The notes beneath the pieces were generated by a model that saw only the letters and a program-made list of their open reading frames with translations, did not search any database and was not told the DNA's origin. This document shows positions 44,109 through 54,406 of a stretch of DNA of 64,000 nt, one piece after another. Location of the stretch: the NCBI RefSeq assembly GCF_902459745.1, contig NZ_CABPSJ010000001.1, positions 1-64,000 of the forward strand, read 5' to 3'. Both the position numbers and the translations under genes were made by a program. Source of the DNA: Pandoraea communis (GTDB lineage: Bacteria > Pseudomonadota > Gammaproteobacteria > Burkholderiales > Burkholderiaceae). Within the stretch, counting starts at the first letter, position 1; each line of letters begins with the position of its first letter.

Positions 44109-44993
44109 ATGGACACGATTCACAGTTATCAGATCGGGAACGCGACGGTCACTCGCGTGACCGAACTCATCCTGCCAGAGATTCCCGCGGATTATCTTTT
44201 CCCTGACCGCGACCGATCCGTTCTGACCGACGCCCGGCCGCACTGGATTGGCTCGGAAAACACCTCTGATGACGGCCAGAACGTCGCGCTGAGCGTACAC
44301 AGCTGGATCGTTCAGATTGGTGGCAAGACCCTCCTTATCGACACCGGCGCAGGTAACGGCAAAAACCGCCCGCTGAATCCGGTATTCAATCAGTTGAAAA
44401 CGCCGTATCTGAGCCGGCTTGCGGCCGCGGGCGTGCGACCAGCCGACATCGACCTCGTTCTCATCACGCACCTGCACGTCGATCATGTTGGCTGGAATAC
44501 GGTGCTCGCCGGTGATCGCTGGATACCGACCTTCCCGAACGCGCAATACGTGTTTTCTGCGCCCGAGTACCAGTTCTATGCGAACGAAAAGCATGTGCAA
44601 ACCCCGAGCGCCGGCATCTTCGCTGACAGCGTGCAGCCGATCGTGGACGCGGGTCAGGCTGTATTGATCGATGCCTCGCATCAGCAGCCTGTCGAGGGCT
44701 TCACCTTCCACCAGACCAAAGGACATAGCTTCGATCATCTGTCGATCAGCCTTGAATCGGCGGGCGAACTGGCCTTGTTCTCAGGTGATGTCATGCATCA
44801 CCCAGTGCAGGTCGCCAAACCTGACTGGAACTCAGTCTTTTGTGAGTTCCAGGACGACGCGCGACGCTCACGCGACTGGGCGCTGAATTTCGCAGCGGAC
44901 AATCACGCCACGTTTTTCAGCAGTCATTTCCCAGGCACCTCGGTTGGCGTTGTTGAGCGCGACGGCACCGGATTCAACTGGATTCCGCGCTAA
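44109..44993 (+). CDS. MBL-fold metallo-hydrolase
   Basis: A 294-residue metallo-beta-lactamase-fold hydrolase. The zinc motif T-H-L-H-V-D-H (ITHLHVDHVGWN, about residues 119-130), a later Asp in FSGDVMHHPVQV and a C-terminal His in FSSHFPGTSVG give a complete dinuclear site. Such proteins in the lactonase/quinolonase-like branch open lactones or esters. An alpha/beta hydrolase follows after 29 bp, so the two probably act in sequence on one ester or lactone substrate, which is unknown. Confidence 0.9.
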   Translation: MDTIHSYQIGNATVTRVTELILPEIPADYLFPDRDRSVLTDARPHWIGSENTSDDGQNVALSVHSWIVQIGGKTLLIDTGAGNGKNRPLNPVFNQLKTPYLSRLAAAGVRPADIDLVLITHLHVDHVGWNTVLAGDRWIPTFPNAQYVFSAPEYQFYANEKHVQTPSAGIFADSVQPIVDAGQAVLIDASHQQPVEGFTFHQTKGHSFDHLSISLESAGELALFSGDVMHHPVQVAKPDWNSVFCEFQDDARRSRDWALNFAADNHATFFSSHFPGTSVGVVERDGTGFNWIPR

Positions 44994-45022
44994 TCAATCC
45001 CATTCTTTCCCGAGAGAAGATC

Positions 45023-45991
45023 ATGACCAAGAAAACCGAAGTTCACGTCCGCGACTTCATGATTCCAAGCGACACGCCAGACATCGAGCTCCATATCCGC
45101 AACAAGCGTCCCGTCGGTCAGGAGGAGTTCGACGATGCCCACACCGTGATGATGATGCACGGCGCAACGTACGGATCGGGGAGCCTTTACGATACGTCCC
45201 TCGAAGGGTACTCGTTCATGGACTATCTGGCGCAGGCAGGCTTCGACGTGTACGCCGTCGATGTCCGTGGCTACGGCGACTCCACCCGCCCGCAGGAAAT
45301 GGACCTCCCGGCATCGCAAAATAAGCCGCTCGGTCGAACTGAGTCCGGCATTCGCGACTTCACGACAGCAGTCAACTTCGTGTTGCGCACGTCGGGCATT
45401 GCGCGATTGAATGTGATTGGCATGTCGTGGGGCGGCAGCGTCACAGGTACTTTTACAGCGCGTAACGGACACAAGGTTCGCAAGCTGGGACTTATCGCGC
45501 CTCAGTGGGTCAGCGACAAGCCGATTCCGCTGGATGCAGGCGGCCCGCTTGGCGGCTACCGTGTGGTGCGCGCCGCTGACGCACGTGAGCGTTGGGTGGG
45601 CGCAGCACCGCAATGGAAGCGCGATACCCTGATTCCCGCCGGTGGCTTCGAAGCCTGGCTCGACAACACGGTTCGGTCTGAACCGGATGCGGAACTTCGT
45701 GCGAATCAATCGGTGCGCGCTGTTAACGGACCGGTACAGGATATTCGCGAGTTCTGGTCCAAGGGGAAGCCGTTTTATGACCCGGCCCAGATCGAAGTGC
45801 CCGTTCTCCTGATCCACGGCGAATGGGATGTTGACGTGCCGATTGCGCTGGCTCAAGACTATTTCCTCCATCTCACCGGCACCACCGACAAGCGCTGGCT
45901 TGAACTCGGGGAAGCAACTCATATGCTGGTGCTCGAGAAGAATCGCCGGGAAGCCTTCGAGGCGCTTGTCCGGTTCATGGGCGAGGCGTAA
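45023..45991 (+). CDS. Alpha/beta-hydrolase
   Basis: Serine hydrolase of 322 residues. The oxyanion region MMMHGATYGSG lies near residue 40, the nucleophile elbow GMSWGGSVTG about 133-142, the catalytic Asp in HGEWDVDVPIAL and the His in GEATHMLVLEKNR. GAGAGAAG precedes the ATG. It follows the MBL hydrolase in one operon and is followed by a same-strand LysR gene. The substrate is not evident. Confidence 0.9.
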   Translation: MTKKTEVHVRDFMIPSDTPDIELHIRNKRPVGQEEFDDAHTVMMMHGATYGSGSLYDTSLEGYSFMDYLAQAGFDVYAVDVRGYGDSTRPQEMDLPASQNKPLGRTESGIRDFTTAVNFVLRTSGIARLNVIGMSWGGSVTGTFTARNGHKVRKLGLIAPQWVSDKPIPLDAGGPLGGYRVVRAADARERWVGAAPQWKRDTLIPAGGFEAWLDNTVRSEPDAELRANQSVRAVNGPVQDIREFWSKGKPFYDPAQIEVPVLLIHGEWDVDVPIALAQDYFLHLTGTTDKRWLELGEATHMLVLEKNRREAFEALVRFMGEA

Positions 45992-46152
45992 GCCATCCGG
46001 GTCGTGCGCGGGAACAACACGCAAGCGGCGTCCCGCGGACGCGACTATCCGCCGTTGACACATTGGGTGTGCGAGAATTCAGCGCGCACGCGTTGCTGCC
46101 GAACCGACCTTCGTCATAGCTCTGCGTCTGGCCCATCGTAATGGCTCAATGA

Positions 46153-47049
46153 ATGGATAAACTCTCTGCGATGCAAGCATTTGTTCGGGTCGTCGACTCC
46201 GGGACATTTACTCGGGCGGCTGATCTGATGAATGTGCCGAAGTCAACTGTGACACGTTTGGTCCAGGAACTCGAAAAGGAATTGGGTGTGCGCCTTCTGC
46301 ATCGAACCAGCAGACAACTCACCTTGACCCAGGAAGGTCAGGTTTATTACGAAGGTTCAATACGCGTACTCGACGAAGTTGGCTCATTGGACGGCAGCGT
46401 GCTCAGTGCGACTCGCTCTCCGAAGGGGAAGATCAAGATCGAGCTACCCAGTTCGCTGGCCCAGCACGTCGTCATACCGGCAATGCCTGATTTTTTTGCG
46501 CGCTACCCGGATGTACAGGTCGACATGAATGTGGGAAATCGGCCGGTGGACCTGATTGCCGAAAACCTCGACTGTGTGCTGCGGCTGGGACCGTTGCTCA
46601 ACGACTCGCTGATTGCGAGGCCCGCAGGTACGCTGACGCTTGTGACCTGTGCGGCGCCGGCATACCTTTCCCGACAGGGCACACCGCAAGCCCCTTCCGA
46701 CCTCGGTCAGGGCCATACGATCGTGCGAATGGCTTCACCGCGCACCGGTCGTGACCTTGTGTTCCGGCTCGCAATGGGCGACGCTGTAGCTGACGTACAC
46801 GGTGCCTATCAGATCACGGTCAACGACTCCGGCGCGGCGCTCGCCGCGGGTATTGCTGGTCTCGGCGTGCTCACCACTTACGAGTTCCTGGTGAGTCCCC
46901 ATCTGCAATCTGGCGCTTTGCAACGACTCTTTCCAGAATGGCACGGCGCCCAGATTCCGGTCCACGTGGCTTACCCCGCCAACCGGCATCTGGCGTCGAA
47001 GGTCCGTGTATTTGTCGATTGGGCGATTGAGATTTTGCGCAAGGCCTAG
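46153..47049 (+). CDS. LysR-family transcriptional regulator
   Basis: A 298-residue LysR of the common CrgA-like group: MDKLSAMQAFVRVVDSGTF...VPKSTVTRLVQELEKELG at the N-terminus and VLRLGPLLNDSLIARPAG in the effector domain, ending VRVFVDWAIEILRKA. It follows the MBL/hydrolase pair on the same strand by 160 bp and probably controls them. Immediately downstream on the other strand is a decayed relative. Confidence 0.9.
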   Translation: MDKLSAMQAFVRVVDSGTFTRAADLMNVPKSTVTRLVQELEKELGVRLLHRTSRQLTLTQEGQVYYEGSIRVLDEVGSLDGSVLSATRSPKGKIKIELPSSLAQHVVIPAMPDFFARYPDVQVDMNVGNRPVDLIAENLDCVLRLGPLLNDSLIARPAGTLTLVTCAAPAYLSRQGTPQAPSDLGQGHTIVRMASPRTGRDLVFRLAMGDAVADVHGAYQITVNDSGAALAAGIAGLGVLTTYEFLVSPHLQSGALQRLFPEWHGAQIPVHVAYPANRHLASKVRVFVDWAIEILRKA

Positions 47050-47087
47050 CCTTCCTGGGCGCGGGGTCCGGCCGACTCTGTCGAGCG

Positions 47088-47640
47088 CTACCGGTTTCGC
47101 GTCGCTTCTGGCCCACGCGAGGACGCCTGATCCCAGTATGGAGGGGTCCCGACATGGTCGCGCATATGTTCAAGAAAGAGACGGGCCTTCTTCACATGTG
47201 ATCGACCGGGAAGACGGACTGCATGGATTGCTGGGGCATCCTTCGCGGCGCTCCCGTCCTCCGACGGAAACAGTGAGACAAGTTCGCCACGTCGCAAACG
47301 CTCATCGACCAGCCACGTAGCCGGATGCACAATGCCGAACCCCGCGACCGCGGCGTCGGGCAACGTCTCGGTGTCGTCGCATTGCAGTCGCCCTTTAATG
47401 GGCAACGGGGCACCGCGGTTCAGACCGGGAAAAGTCCACCACCCACGTGGCGTCGGCTTCGACGACACCGTGAGGCATTCGTGATCGAGCAGATCTTTCA
47501 GCGTCTCCGGGCGCCCGTCCTTTTCAAGGTATCCCCGGGGACACACAAAGCAGCCGCTGTCCACGCGACGTCAATTCCGCGGAGAACATGCGCAGTGCTT
47601 CGATTATCGAACTATCGACATCCGGCGTTTCCTCGAGGCT
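47088..47640 (-). pseudogene. LysR-family regulator, C-terminal remnant
   Basis: Minus-strand fragment whose codons match a CrgA-type LysR effector domain: CPRGYLEKDGRPETLKDLLD, then LLDHECLTVSSKP, VAGFGIVHPATWLVDERLRR and a SHVKKARLFLEHMRDHV ending. A short upstream piece in another frame (VDSSIIEALRMFSAELTSR) seems to belong to the same domain, implying a frameshift near 47560. The HTH is missing. It faces the intact LysR at 46153. Confidence 0.7.
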
Positions 47641-47778
47641 CAGTATCACCGTCTGCACCAGGGTTGACTGGAGTTCCCATGATTTCGTGGAGACTCTATA
47701 ACCAACTGACAGAAGATCCTGGCCTGAGCGATTTGGCCGCTCACTGGAACGGCCATCGCCACTGTCGACCGATGACTT

Positions 47779-49158
47779 TCAGAAGAGTTTGACGAGCGCA
47801 GGCACACTCAATACCGCGACGTAATAGCCCATGAACTGCACACCGGTATTGAAAGCAAACATGCGCGACAGCAGCCCGCCGAATAACCCCACTGTCAGGA
47901 TGACCGCCAGCCCGAGAAGCTGCCCCTCCCACACGCTGATGACGACGATGAGTCCGGCGAACGTCGCGATGATGGCTTCGTGACTCAACTTTCGGGCCAC
48001 GATCGATGCGGCACGGTGCGCGTAGTTCATGGCGAGCGGATACGCGATTAACGCGGCAAGCAGCACCGATAGCAATCCGTAGCCGAGGAATTCCCCGCTC
48101 GACATCAGCGTATGCAGGTTGTTGACATGCCCCGTCGATGCATCGACAAAGAAGCGCGGCGGCGCGTTGAAGAGCGGCGCGGCCGGTCCCGCAGCGACCG
48201 GACTCAATGGCAGGCCGAACGCGATGAGCGGAATCAGCGCCTCAGCGATATACGTTGCCTCCGTCACACCATTTCTCGCCGCGATGACCGTGGTCAGCCG
48301 TTGATACGCGTGCTTGATGCGCGCGCCGACGACCTCCCCCATCACGACCGTCATGGCGACCGGACTGAATACGAACGTCGCACTTGAAACAGCAGCGGTC
48401 GCCATTGTCCATCCCGCCTGCTGGCGATCCAGAACCCGAAACGGATTGGGAAAATAACCCTTCCATCCCTTCACATCCGGCGCCAGCGAAAACGTCGAAC
48501 GGTGTTCGCGACGCATGCGACGGCGCTCGACCGGAGACAGCACGGCAAACAGGTCAGCGATCAATGGGCCAATGGCAATGCCGAGAAAATAGCTCACGCT
48601 CAGCTTTACGCTGTACGTGCTCGTCAACGCCTGCAGACCCACGATCAGCAACACGAACGGAATCAACAGCAGCACGGACGCCAAGCGGCCCGCCGAGAAG
48701 TAGGCGATGCCGATCGCAGCGGCAAGAAACACCCACGGCGCTGCCTTGGCGATGGCGCCGCCGAACGGTGCAAGCAGCACCGCAAACAAGACCGCCAGCG
48801 GAACCGCGACAAAAGCCGCGATAATCGCACCGGACGTCATCTTGCGCAGCGCGATATGTGGCACGCCGAGTGCGCGCAGCATTGTCGCCTGCTGAAGCAG
48901 TGGCGCCGCCATCGTGTCGCCGGGAATGCCTAGCAATGCCGTAGGAATCGAGTGCGTCATATGCTTGGCAACTGCCCCGGCCATGAAGAACGTGAACACG
49001 CCCGCCGGCGGCACCCCGAGCAAGGCGACCAGCAAGGTGAGCGGCGCAATGGTCGTAGTTTCGTCGGTGCCGGAGATCAGACCGATGCCTGAAAAAACGA
49101 TCGCGCCGATCAGTCCCATGCCGAGCGCGACGACGATTTGATGGACGAGCGGACTCAT
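47779..49158 (-). CDS. TctA-family tripartite transporter large membrane subunit
   Basis: Integral membrane permease of 459 residues with about eleven hydrophobic segments. TctA features include GLISGTDETTTIAPLTLL, HSIPTALLGIPGDTMAAPLL and FGLPLSPVAAGPAAPLFNAPP. It imports carboxylates using a periplasmic TctC and a small TctB. It overlaps the small membrane gene upstream by 4 bp and sits last in the mvaA-mvaB operon, so its cargo is probably mevalonate. No TctC gene lies nearby, which is unusual. Confidence 0.85.
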   Translation of the reverse strand: MSPLVHQIVVALGMGLIGAIVFSGIGLISGTDETTTIAPLTLLVALLGVPPAGVFTFFMAGAVAKHMTHSIPTALLGIPGDTMAAPLLQQATMLRALGVPHIALRKMTSGAIIAAFVAVPLAVLFAVLLAPFGGAIAKAAPWVFLAAAIGIAYFSAGRLASVLLLIPFVLLIVGLQALTSTYSVKLSVSYFLGIAIGPLIADLFAVLSPVERRRMRREHRSTFSLAPDVKGWKGYFPNPFRVLDRQQAGWTMATAAVSSATFVFSPVAMTVVMGEVVGARIKHAYQRLTTVIAARNGVTEATYIAEALIPLIAFGLPLSPVAAGPAAPLFNAPPRFFVDASTGHVNNLHTLMSSGEFLGYGLLSVLLAALIAYPLAMNYAHRAASIVARKLSHEAIIATFAGLIVVISVWEGQLLGLAVILTVGLFGGLLSRMFAFNTGVQFMGYYVAVLSVPALVKLF

Positions 49159-49661
49159 TGACGTTCTCCATGAATCGCAGCATCGTCACCGCGGCGCTTT
49201 TCCGCCGACGCAAACAGTTCGAGCAGACCGAGCTCCTCCATCTCGGCTCGAGCCGACGGCGAAAGATCGTCGATGGATCCCAGACCGCCAGATTCCGCGG
49301 CGAGTAATTGCAGCACGCGCATGCGCTCGGACTCGTCGGTCGTGTGCTCAACGACCAGCCGCTTCGGTTTGAACAGGTATGCGCAAATAGCGCCGGCCAT
49401 CAGACAGCCGGCAAGTCCCACGAGCATCGCGTAAGCGCGCGCGATGGCCGCGTCGGCAACGAACGCCGACAGCACATGCTTACCCGCAAAAAACGCCCCG
49501 ACGCTGATGCCTATGCCAAGCGCGACCGACCCTCCGAGATGACGGAGATCGACCGTGTCACCCCACACCTCGGCATAGCGCGCAGAGGTCTCCTCGGCGC
49601 GGATTGCCGATGCCGATTGCACCATAGCGGTTGTCGCGGAATGTCCGCGGTACTGTTCCAT
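49155..49661 (-). CDS. Small membrane protein, TctB-position partner
   Basis: A 168-residue protein with two hydrophobic segments (about residues 44-60 and 75-100, LVGLAGCLMAGAICAYLF) flanked by charged cytoplasmic tails. It lacks the four helices usual for TctB and I do not recognise a family. Its position directly before tctA (4-bp overlap) implies it serves as the small subunit. CGGAGGAG precedes the ATG at 49661. The acidic helical C-terminal tail (ERMRVLQLLAAESGG, then SPSARAEMEELGLLELF) is distinctive. Confidence 0.7.
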   Translation of the reverse strand: MEQYRGHSATTAMVQSASAIRAEETSARYAEVWGDTVDLRHLGGSVALGIGISVGAFFAGKHVLSAFVADAAIARAYAMLVGLAGCLMAGAICAYLFKPKRLVVEHTTDESERMRVLQLLAAESGGLGSIDDLSPSARAEMEELGLLELFASAEKRRGDDAAIHGERQ

Positions 49662-49719
49662 CTGTCTCCTCCGTTCTGAAGCATTTGTTATGGGATTCGC
49701 GTGTTTCCCGCCATCCCTT

Positions 49720-50649
49720 TCAAACCGACGCAAGCCTGACTTCACGCGCGCGGCTCGCGCGTGCAACGCTCGACGATGTCGTCCTGCTCAACGCATTCGA
49801 AATGAAGCTGCCTGCGTCGATGAGTGCTGCAAGATCGATTCCCGTCGCAATACCGAGTTCGTGGCACAGATAGACCACGTCTTCTGTCGCCACATTGCCC
49901 GTCGCGCCCGGCGAATACGGACATCCGCCGATTCCCGACACCGAACTGTCGAACGTCGAGATACCCGTCTGCAACGCAGCGTAGACGTTGGCCGTCGCCA
50001 TGCCCCACGTGTCGTGGAAGTGTCCGGCGAGCGCTGCGACCGGCACATCCTTCGCGCACGCATCGATCATGCGCCGCGTCTTCACTGGTGTGCCGGTGCC
50101 GATAGTGTCGCCCAGACTGATCTCATAACAGCCCATCCGGTACAGCCGCGCTGCCACCGCGGCAACGTGGTCCGGATCGACGTCGCCTTCGAACGGACAG
50201 CCCAGCACGCAGGAAACGTAACCGCGCACGCGAACGTCCGCTGCCAGGGCCTTCTCCACGACGGGGGCAAAGCGATCGATGCTCTCCGCGATCGAGCAAT
50301 TGATGTTCTTCCGAGAGAAAGTCTCCGATGCCGCAGCGAAGACGGCGACTTCGTCGCATCTCGCCGCCAGCGCGGCATCGAGTCCCTTGAGGTTCGGCAC
50401 CAGCGCCGAGAACACGACGCCTTCCTTGCGTTCGATGTCGCGCAGCACCTGCGCGCCGTCCGCCATCTGCGGCACCCATTTCGGCGAGACGAACGATGCC
50501 GCCTCGATCCATCTCACCCCCGCAGCGACCAGCCGGCGGACCAGCTCAACCTTCGTCGCACTCGGCACGATCGACGACTCGTTCTGCAACCCGTCGCGTG
50601 GACCGACCTCGACGATCTTCACGCCCTGCGGTAGCACCTGCTCACGCAT
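49720..50649 (-). CDS. mvaB: Hydroxymethylglutaryl-CoA lyase
   Basis: HMG-CoA lyase (309 residues) splitting HMG-CoA to acetyl-CoA and acetoacetate. Opening [17 protein letters not shown] carries the metal-binding Asp and substrate Arg, and the active-site cysteine loop reads [20 protein letters not shown]. The His pair is in [10 protein letters not shown]. The start at 50649 overlaps the end of mvaA by 8 bp. Together they reproduce the mvaAB order of Pseudomonas mevalonii mevalonate catabolism. Confidence 0.95.
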   Translation of the reverse strand: MREQVLPQGVKIVEVGPRDGLQNESSIVPSATKVELVRRLVAAGVRWIEAASFVSPKWVPQMADGAQVLRDIERKEGVVFSALVPNLKGLDAALAARCDEVAVFAAASETFSRKNINCSIAESIDRFAPVVEKALAADVRVRGYVSCVLGCPFEGDVDPDHVAAVAARLYRMGCYEISLGDTIGTGTPVKTRRMIDACAKDVPVAALAGHFHDTWGMATANVYAALQTGISTFDSSVSGIGGCPYSPGATGNVATEDVVYLCHELGIATGIDLAALIDAGSFISNALSRTTSSSVARASRAREVRLASV

Positions 50650-51928
50650 GACGAGGCCCTGCCAGCAATTCGATAGCGAAATCGGTGCGTACATCCTTCG
50701 CGGCGACCATCTTTTTCACGACCCAGTCGATCTCGTCACCTTTCGCGCCCGCCGACATTGCAATGTTGCGGGCATGCAGCGCCATGTGTCCGCGCTGAAT
50801 CCCCTCGGTCGCGAGTGCGCGCAATGCGCCCAGATTCTGCGCGAGACCCACCGCAACCGCGATCTCGCCCAGTTCCTGTGCCGATTTCACATCCATGATC
50901 TTCAGCGCCAGGCGTGCCAGCGGGTGCGTCTTGGTCGCGCCGCCGACCAGACCGACCGGCATCGGCAACTCGATTGTCCCGACGAGGTCGCCGTTCTTCG
51001 CTTTCTCCCACGTCGTCAGCGATGTATAGCGCCCGCTGCGGCTCGCGTAGGCGTGCGCGCCCGCTTCGACCGCGCGCCAGTCGTTGCCGGTCGCAACGAT
51101 CACCGGATCGATGCCGTTCATGATCCCCTTGTTATGCGTCGCCGCGCGGTACGGATCGATGGACGCGAACAGATAGGCGTCGATCACGCCATTGATGACG
51201 TCTTCGCCCGAATACGCCTTGGTTGCGAGCGTCTCGGCGGAATAACGGACCTGCGCACGCGCGAGCCGCAGATCGGCGAGGTTGGAGAGAATGCGCAGAC
51301 GCACCTTGCCTCCCGTCAGCGTCTCGATGCGGCCCGCAACGGATTCGGCCATCGTGTTGACGGTGTTTGCGCCCATCGCATCGCGCACGTCGACGATCAG
51401 GTGCGCGACCACCATCGCGCCGCGTGGCGTGTCGGGAAACACATGCACTTCGATGTCCCGGCATCCTCCGCCGAGACCGATCAGAACCTTGTCACGGCCG
51501 TTCGCGAGTTCGATCAGCTCGTCCTTGTGCTTCAGGATCGACAGTCGCGCGCCATACGGATCGGACACGTCGACGATCTGTACCTGCGCGCGCATCAGGG
51601 GCCCCGTGCTCGACGTTCGAAAACCGCCCGACTCTCGCGAGAGTTTGGCCATGAACGATGCGGCCGCCACGATCGAGGGTTCCTCGACCGCCATCGGCAC
51701 GATCACGTCCTTTCCGTTGATCTGGAAGTAGCCGGCGACAGCCATTGGCAACTCAAACGTGCCGATGACGTTTTCGATCATTCCATTCGCGATGTCGAGC
51801 GGTAGTGCGCCGGGTTTGGCCAACTGCGCGTGCGCCGCATCGTCAAGACCAACGGCCTTGCTGAGATGTGCGAGACGCTGTGCTGGTGACAGCGCACGAT
51901 AGTTGGGAAGCGTCGAATCGATGGTCAT
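50642..51928 (-). CDS. mvaA: Hydroxymethylglutaryl-CoA reductase, degradative (class II)
   Basis: Class II HMG-CoA reductase of 428 residues, converting mevalonate, CoA and NAD+ to HMG-CoA in catabolism. Seen: the Glu region [11 protein letters not shown]-adjacent [14 protein letters not shown], the dimer/nucleotide motif [12 protein letters not shown], the catalytic Lys in [12 protein letters not shown], Asp in [14 protein letters not shown], and the flap His in [11 protein letters not shown]. Length equals the class II average. It heads the operon mvaA-mvaB-small membrane protein-tctA and is divergent from a MocR regulator. Confidence 0.95.
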   Translation of the reverse strand: MTIDSTLPNYRALSPAQRLAHLSKAVGLDDAAHAQLAKPGALPLDIANGMIENVIGTFELPMAVAGYFQINGKDVIVPMAVEEPSIVAAASFMAKLSRESGGFRTSSTGPLMRAQVQIVDVSDPYGARLSILKHKDELIELANGRDKVLIGLGGGCRDIEVHVFPDTPRGAMVVAHLIVDVRDAMGANTVNTMAESVAGRIETLTGGKVRLRILSNLADLRLARAQVRYSAETLATKAYSGEDVINGVIDAYLFASIDPYRAATHNKGIMNGIDPVIVATGNDWRAVEAGAHAYASRSGRYTSLTTWEKAKNGDLVGTIELPMPVGLVGGATKTHPLARLALKIMDVKSAQELGEIAVAVGLAQNLGALRALATEGIQRGHMALHARNIAMSAGAKGDEIDWVVKKMVAAKDVRTDFAIELLAGPRHA

Positions 51929-52087
51929 TCATTTGTCCTTTGTGTCGAATGCCGCAGGGGCGCTATTGCTTGCGGTGGCCAGTCAGTGGACGAATAATAG
52001 GCTCCGTGTACCCATTTTGAAGATACAGTTATCCACGACAGTCGAATGACTGTACCCATTACGGTCGGCTTATTTTGCGGAGCAACA
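51929..52087. promoter_or_regulatory. Divergent mvaA / MocR control region with direct repeats
   Basis: A 159-bp spacer. TGTACCCATT occurs twice in the same orientation, at 52007-52016 and 52051-52060, 44 bp apart (about four helical turns). Direct repeats on one face of the helix are the usual target of MocR regulators such as GabR and PdxR, so these are good operator candidates for the adjacent gene product. GGAG precedes the MocR ATG at 52088. Confidence 0.6.
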
Positions 52088-53476
52088 ATGAGGAATCGGC
52101 ATGAGAGGGGCACCCTATCAAGCTCGATGGCAGACAATTTGGCCAGACAGATCGAGGACGGCTTACTGCCCGCCGGCGCCAAGCTCCCCTCAATTAGGGA
52201 ATACGCTGAGGCGGCCGGTTGCTCGAAGAACACGGTCATCAGCGCGTTCGACAATCTGACGGCGAAAGGGCTGATCGAGCCGCGGCGCGGCTCCGGCTTC
52301 TTCGTGGCACGGCGCGTGAAAGCCACCGACGAGATCGATGAACCATCGACGCTCGATCGCGCAATGGATATCGTTTGGCTGATGCGCGAGCAGTTGCAGG
52401 TCAAACCCGACGTGCTCAATCTCGGTGAGGGGTTCCCGCCGGTCGAATGGCTCGAAGAGACGCGCCTCGATCAGTACCATCAACGCGTCGTGCGCACCGG
52501 CGTGGCGTCGCTGTTCCGTTATGGAAGCCGCTACGGCTATCTGCCTCTGAGGCAGTCGCTGCAGCAAAAACTGGCAGGCTACGAGATCGACGCGAGTCCG
52601 TCGCAAATCGTGCTCGCGCACGGCGCCAATCAGGCAATGGACCTGGTGCTGCGTTACTTCGTACGGCCCGGCGACACGGTTCTGGTCGACGATCCCGGGT
52701 ATTACCCGCTGTTCGGAAAGCTCAGGCTGAGTGGGGCGAACATCGTCGGCGTGCCGCGCGCCGTCGATGGGCCAGACATCGGCAAGCTCGAAGCGCATCT
52801 CGTCGCGTATCGGCCGAAGCTTTTTTTCACACAGTCGGTGGGCCATAATCCGACGGCGACCGATACCAGTGCGGCGAAAGCCCATCGCATTCTGCAGCTG
52901 GCCGAACGACACGATCTGACGATCGTCGAGGACGACGCGCTTGCCGATCTGAGACCACGCTCGTTGACACGCATCGCGACCCTGGACCAACTGCGGCGCA
53001 CGATCTACATCGGAAGCTTCGCCAAGTCCGTTTCCGCAGCATTACGCGTCGGATTCCTTGCGTGCAATCCAGCGCTTGCCAGCGATCTGGCCGACGTGAA
53101 GATGCTCACTCACGTAAGCAGCTCCGAATACTGCGAACGCACACTCGATGCGATCATCAGCGACGGTCACTTCCTGCGGCACACAAATCGTCTCCAGGAG
53201 AAGCTACGACGCGCTACAGGCACGGCTATCACCGCGCTGACCCGTTTGAATGCGGAAATCTATCGGCCTTGCGACCAGAGTCTGTATTTGTGGGCATCGT
53301 TGCCGGGCTGGTCCGATTCGATGAAACTGGCCGCGGCGCTCATCGAACATGGCGTCATCCTCGCGCCGGGCGCGGTGTTCTCGCCGACGGGGGAGCAAGT
53401 GTCGGCTTACTGCCGGTTCAACGTTGCGTACCTCGCGGACAAGCGCTTTGCGGCTGCGTTGAACGCCTGCGCGTAA
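52088..53476 (+). CDS. MocR-type regulator (GntR wHTH fused to class I aminotransferase fold)
   Basis: A 462-residue PLP-dependent regulator. The winged helix is MADNLARQIEDGLLPAGAKL and SIREYAEAAGCSKNTVISAF (residues about 14-60). The aminotransferase-like domain carries VLAHGANQAMDLVLRYFVRP, the Asp that holds the pyridine ring (VEDDALADL) and the Schiff-base lysine in IGSFAKSVSAALRVG. It is divergent from the mvaA operon. MvaR of P. mevalonii is of a different type as I recall, so this would be an alternative regulator; the effector may be an amine or PLP itself. Confidence 0.9.
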   Translation: MRNRHERGTLSSSMADNLARQIEDGLLPAGAKLPSIREYAEAAGCSKNTVISAFDNLTAKGLIEPRRGSGFFVARRVKATDEIDEPSTLDRAMDIVWLMREQLQVKPDVLNLGEGFPPVEWLEETRLDQYHQRVVRTGVASLFRYGSRYGYLPLRQSLQQKLAGYEIDASPSQIVLAHGANQAMDLVLRYFVRPGDTVLVDDPGYYPLFGKLRLSGANIVGVPRAVDGPDIGKLEAHLVAYRPKLFFTQSVGHNPTATDTSAAKAHRILQLAERHDLTIVEDDALADLRPRSLTRIATLDQLRRTIYIGSFAKSVSAALRVGFLACNPALASDLADVKMLTHVSSSEYCERTLDAIISDGHFLRHTNRLQEKLRRATGTAITALTRLNAEIYRPCDQSLYLWASLPGWSDSMKLAAALIEHGVILAPGAVFSPTGEQVSAYCRFNVAYLADKRFAAALNACA

Positions 53477-53576
53477 CCGAGCCTCACCGCCGTAGTCCTG
53501 CGAGGCTCTCCATCCCGCCGAATGGTCGAGATCGAAAATTGGCACTTCTGTAATGACCCAGCGAAACCTGCTCAGA

Positions 53577-54406
53577 TTAAGCGGCTAATGCAAATACCTC
53601 AGCCGGGGTTTTCATGTTCAGCGCCTGATGGGGCCGTCGATGGTTGTAGAACTGAATCCAGTCGGCGATCACACGGCTGGCGTGCTGCAGCGTTTCGAAG
53701 CGGTGACGATGTACGCCTTGCTCCTTGAGCGTGCGAATCACGCGCTCGACCAAACCGTTCTGTTGCGGGCAGTGTGGCGTGACGAACTCCTGACGCAGTC
53801 CGTAACCGCGCACCAGGGCCGTGTAGGCACGACTAGTGAAGACCAACCCGTTGTCGCTTCTCAGCAGGAACGGCTTCGGCACCCGTCCGAGCGTACCAAA
53901 GCGAGCAATCAACGCATGCTCCAACGCGCTCGAAGCCGTGCTGGCGCGGCCACTGCGTGACAGATGCCAGCCCAGTAGCTCGCGCGTATGACAGTCGATC
54001 ACCCGTGCCAGTGTCGCCCTGCCGTCCCGGCGTCCCGCCCAGACCACACGCGACACAAATCTGTTGACCAACGTTCATTGGGCATCGTCGCCACCGATGG
54101 CAACGCCTGAATCCTCGGTCTGAAGCCGATTGGCCGCTTGCGAACCTGCCAGCCCATCAACTGGAACACCCGCTGCACGGTGTTCTTGTTGAACCCCAAC
54201 AGGTACGCGACCGTCCGATAGCCAAACGACGGCGACTCCTCGATCAACGCCTTGATCAGCGCGGCGAACTTCGCATCGACCTTGCGCGCCGATTTCACGG
54301 GCTTGTAGTACACGGTGCGACGCGGTACACCGAACCCGCGGCACAGCTTGGCAATCGAGACGGTGATGCCGTCGGCTTGAAGTCCCTGGCGGATCGTCTC
54401 GATCAC
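53577..54406 (-). pseudogene. IS3-family transposase orfB, frameshifted
   Basis: The orfB product begins IETIRQGLQADGITVSIAKL with the HTH_21-type LCRGFGVPRRTVYYKPV. It continues to MPNERWSTDLCRVW and then goes out of frame near 54040-54046. The rve integrase core resumes in another frame: ATLARVIDCHTRELLGWHLS, LLRSDNGLVFTSRAY (second Asp) and TPHCPQQNGLVERVIRTLKE (Glu), closing QFYNHRRPHQALN. An inserted base explains the break. Confidence 0.88.
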
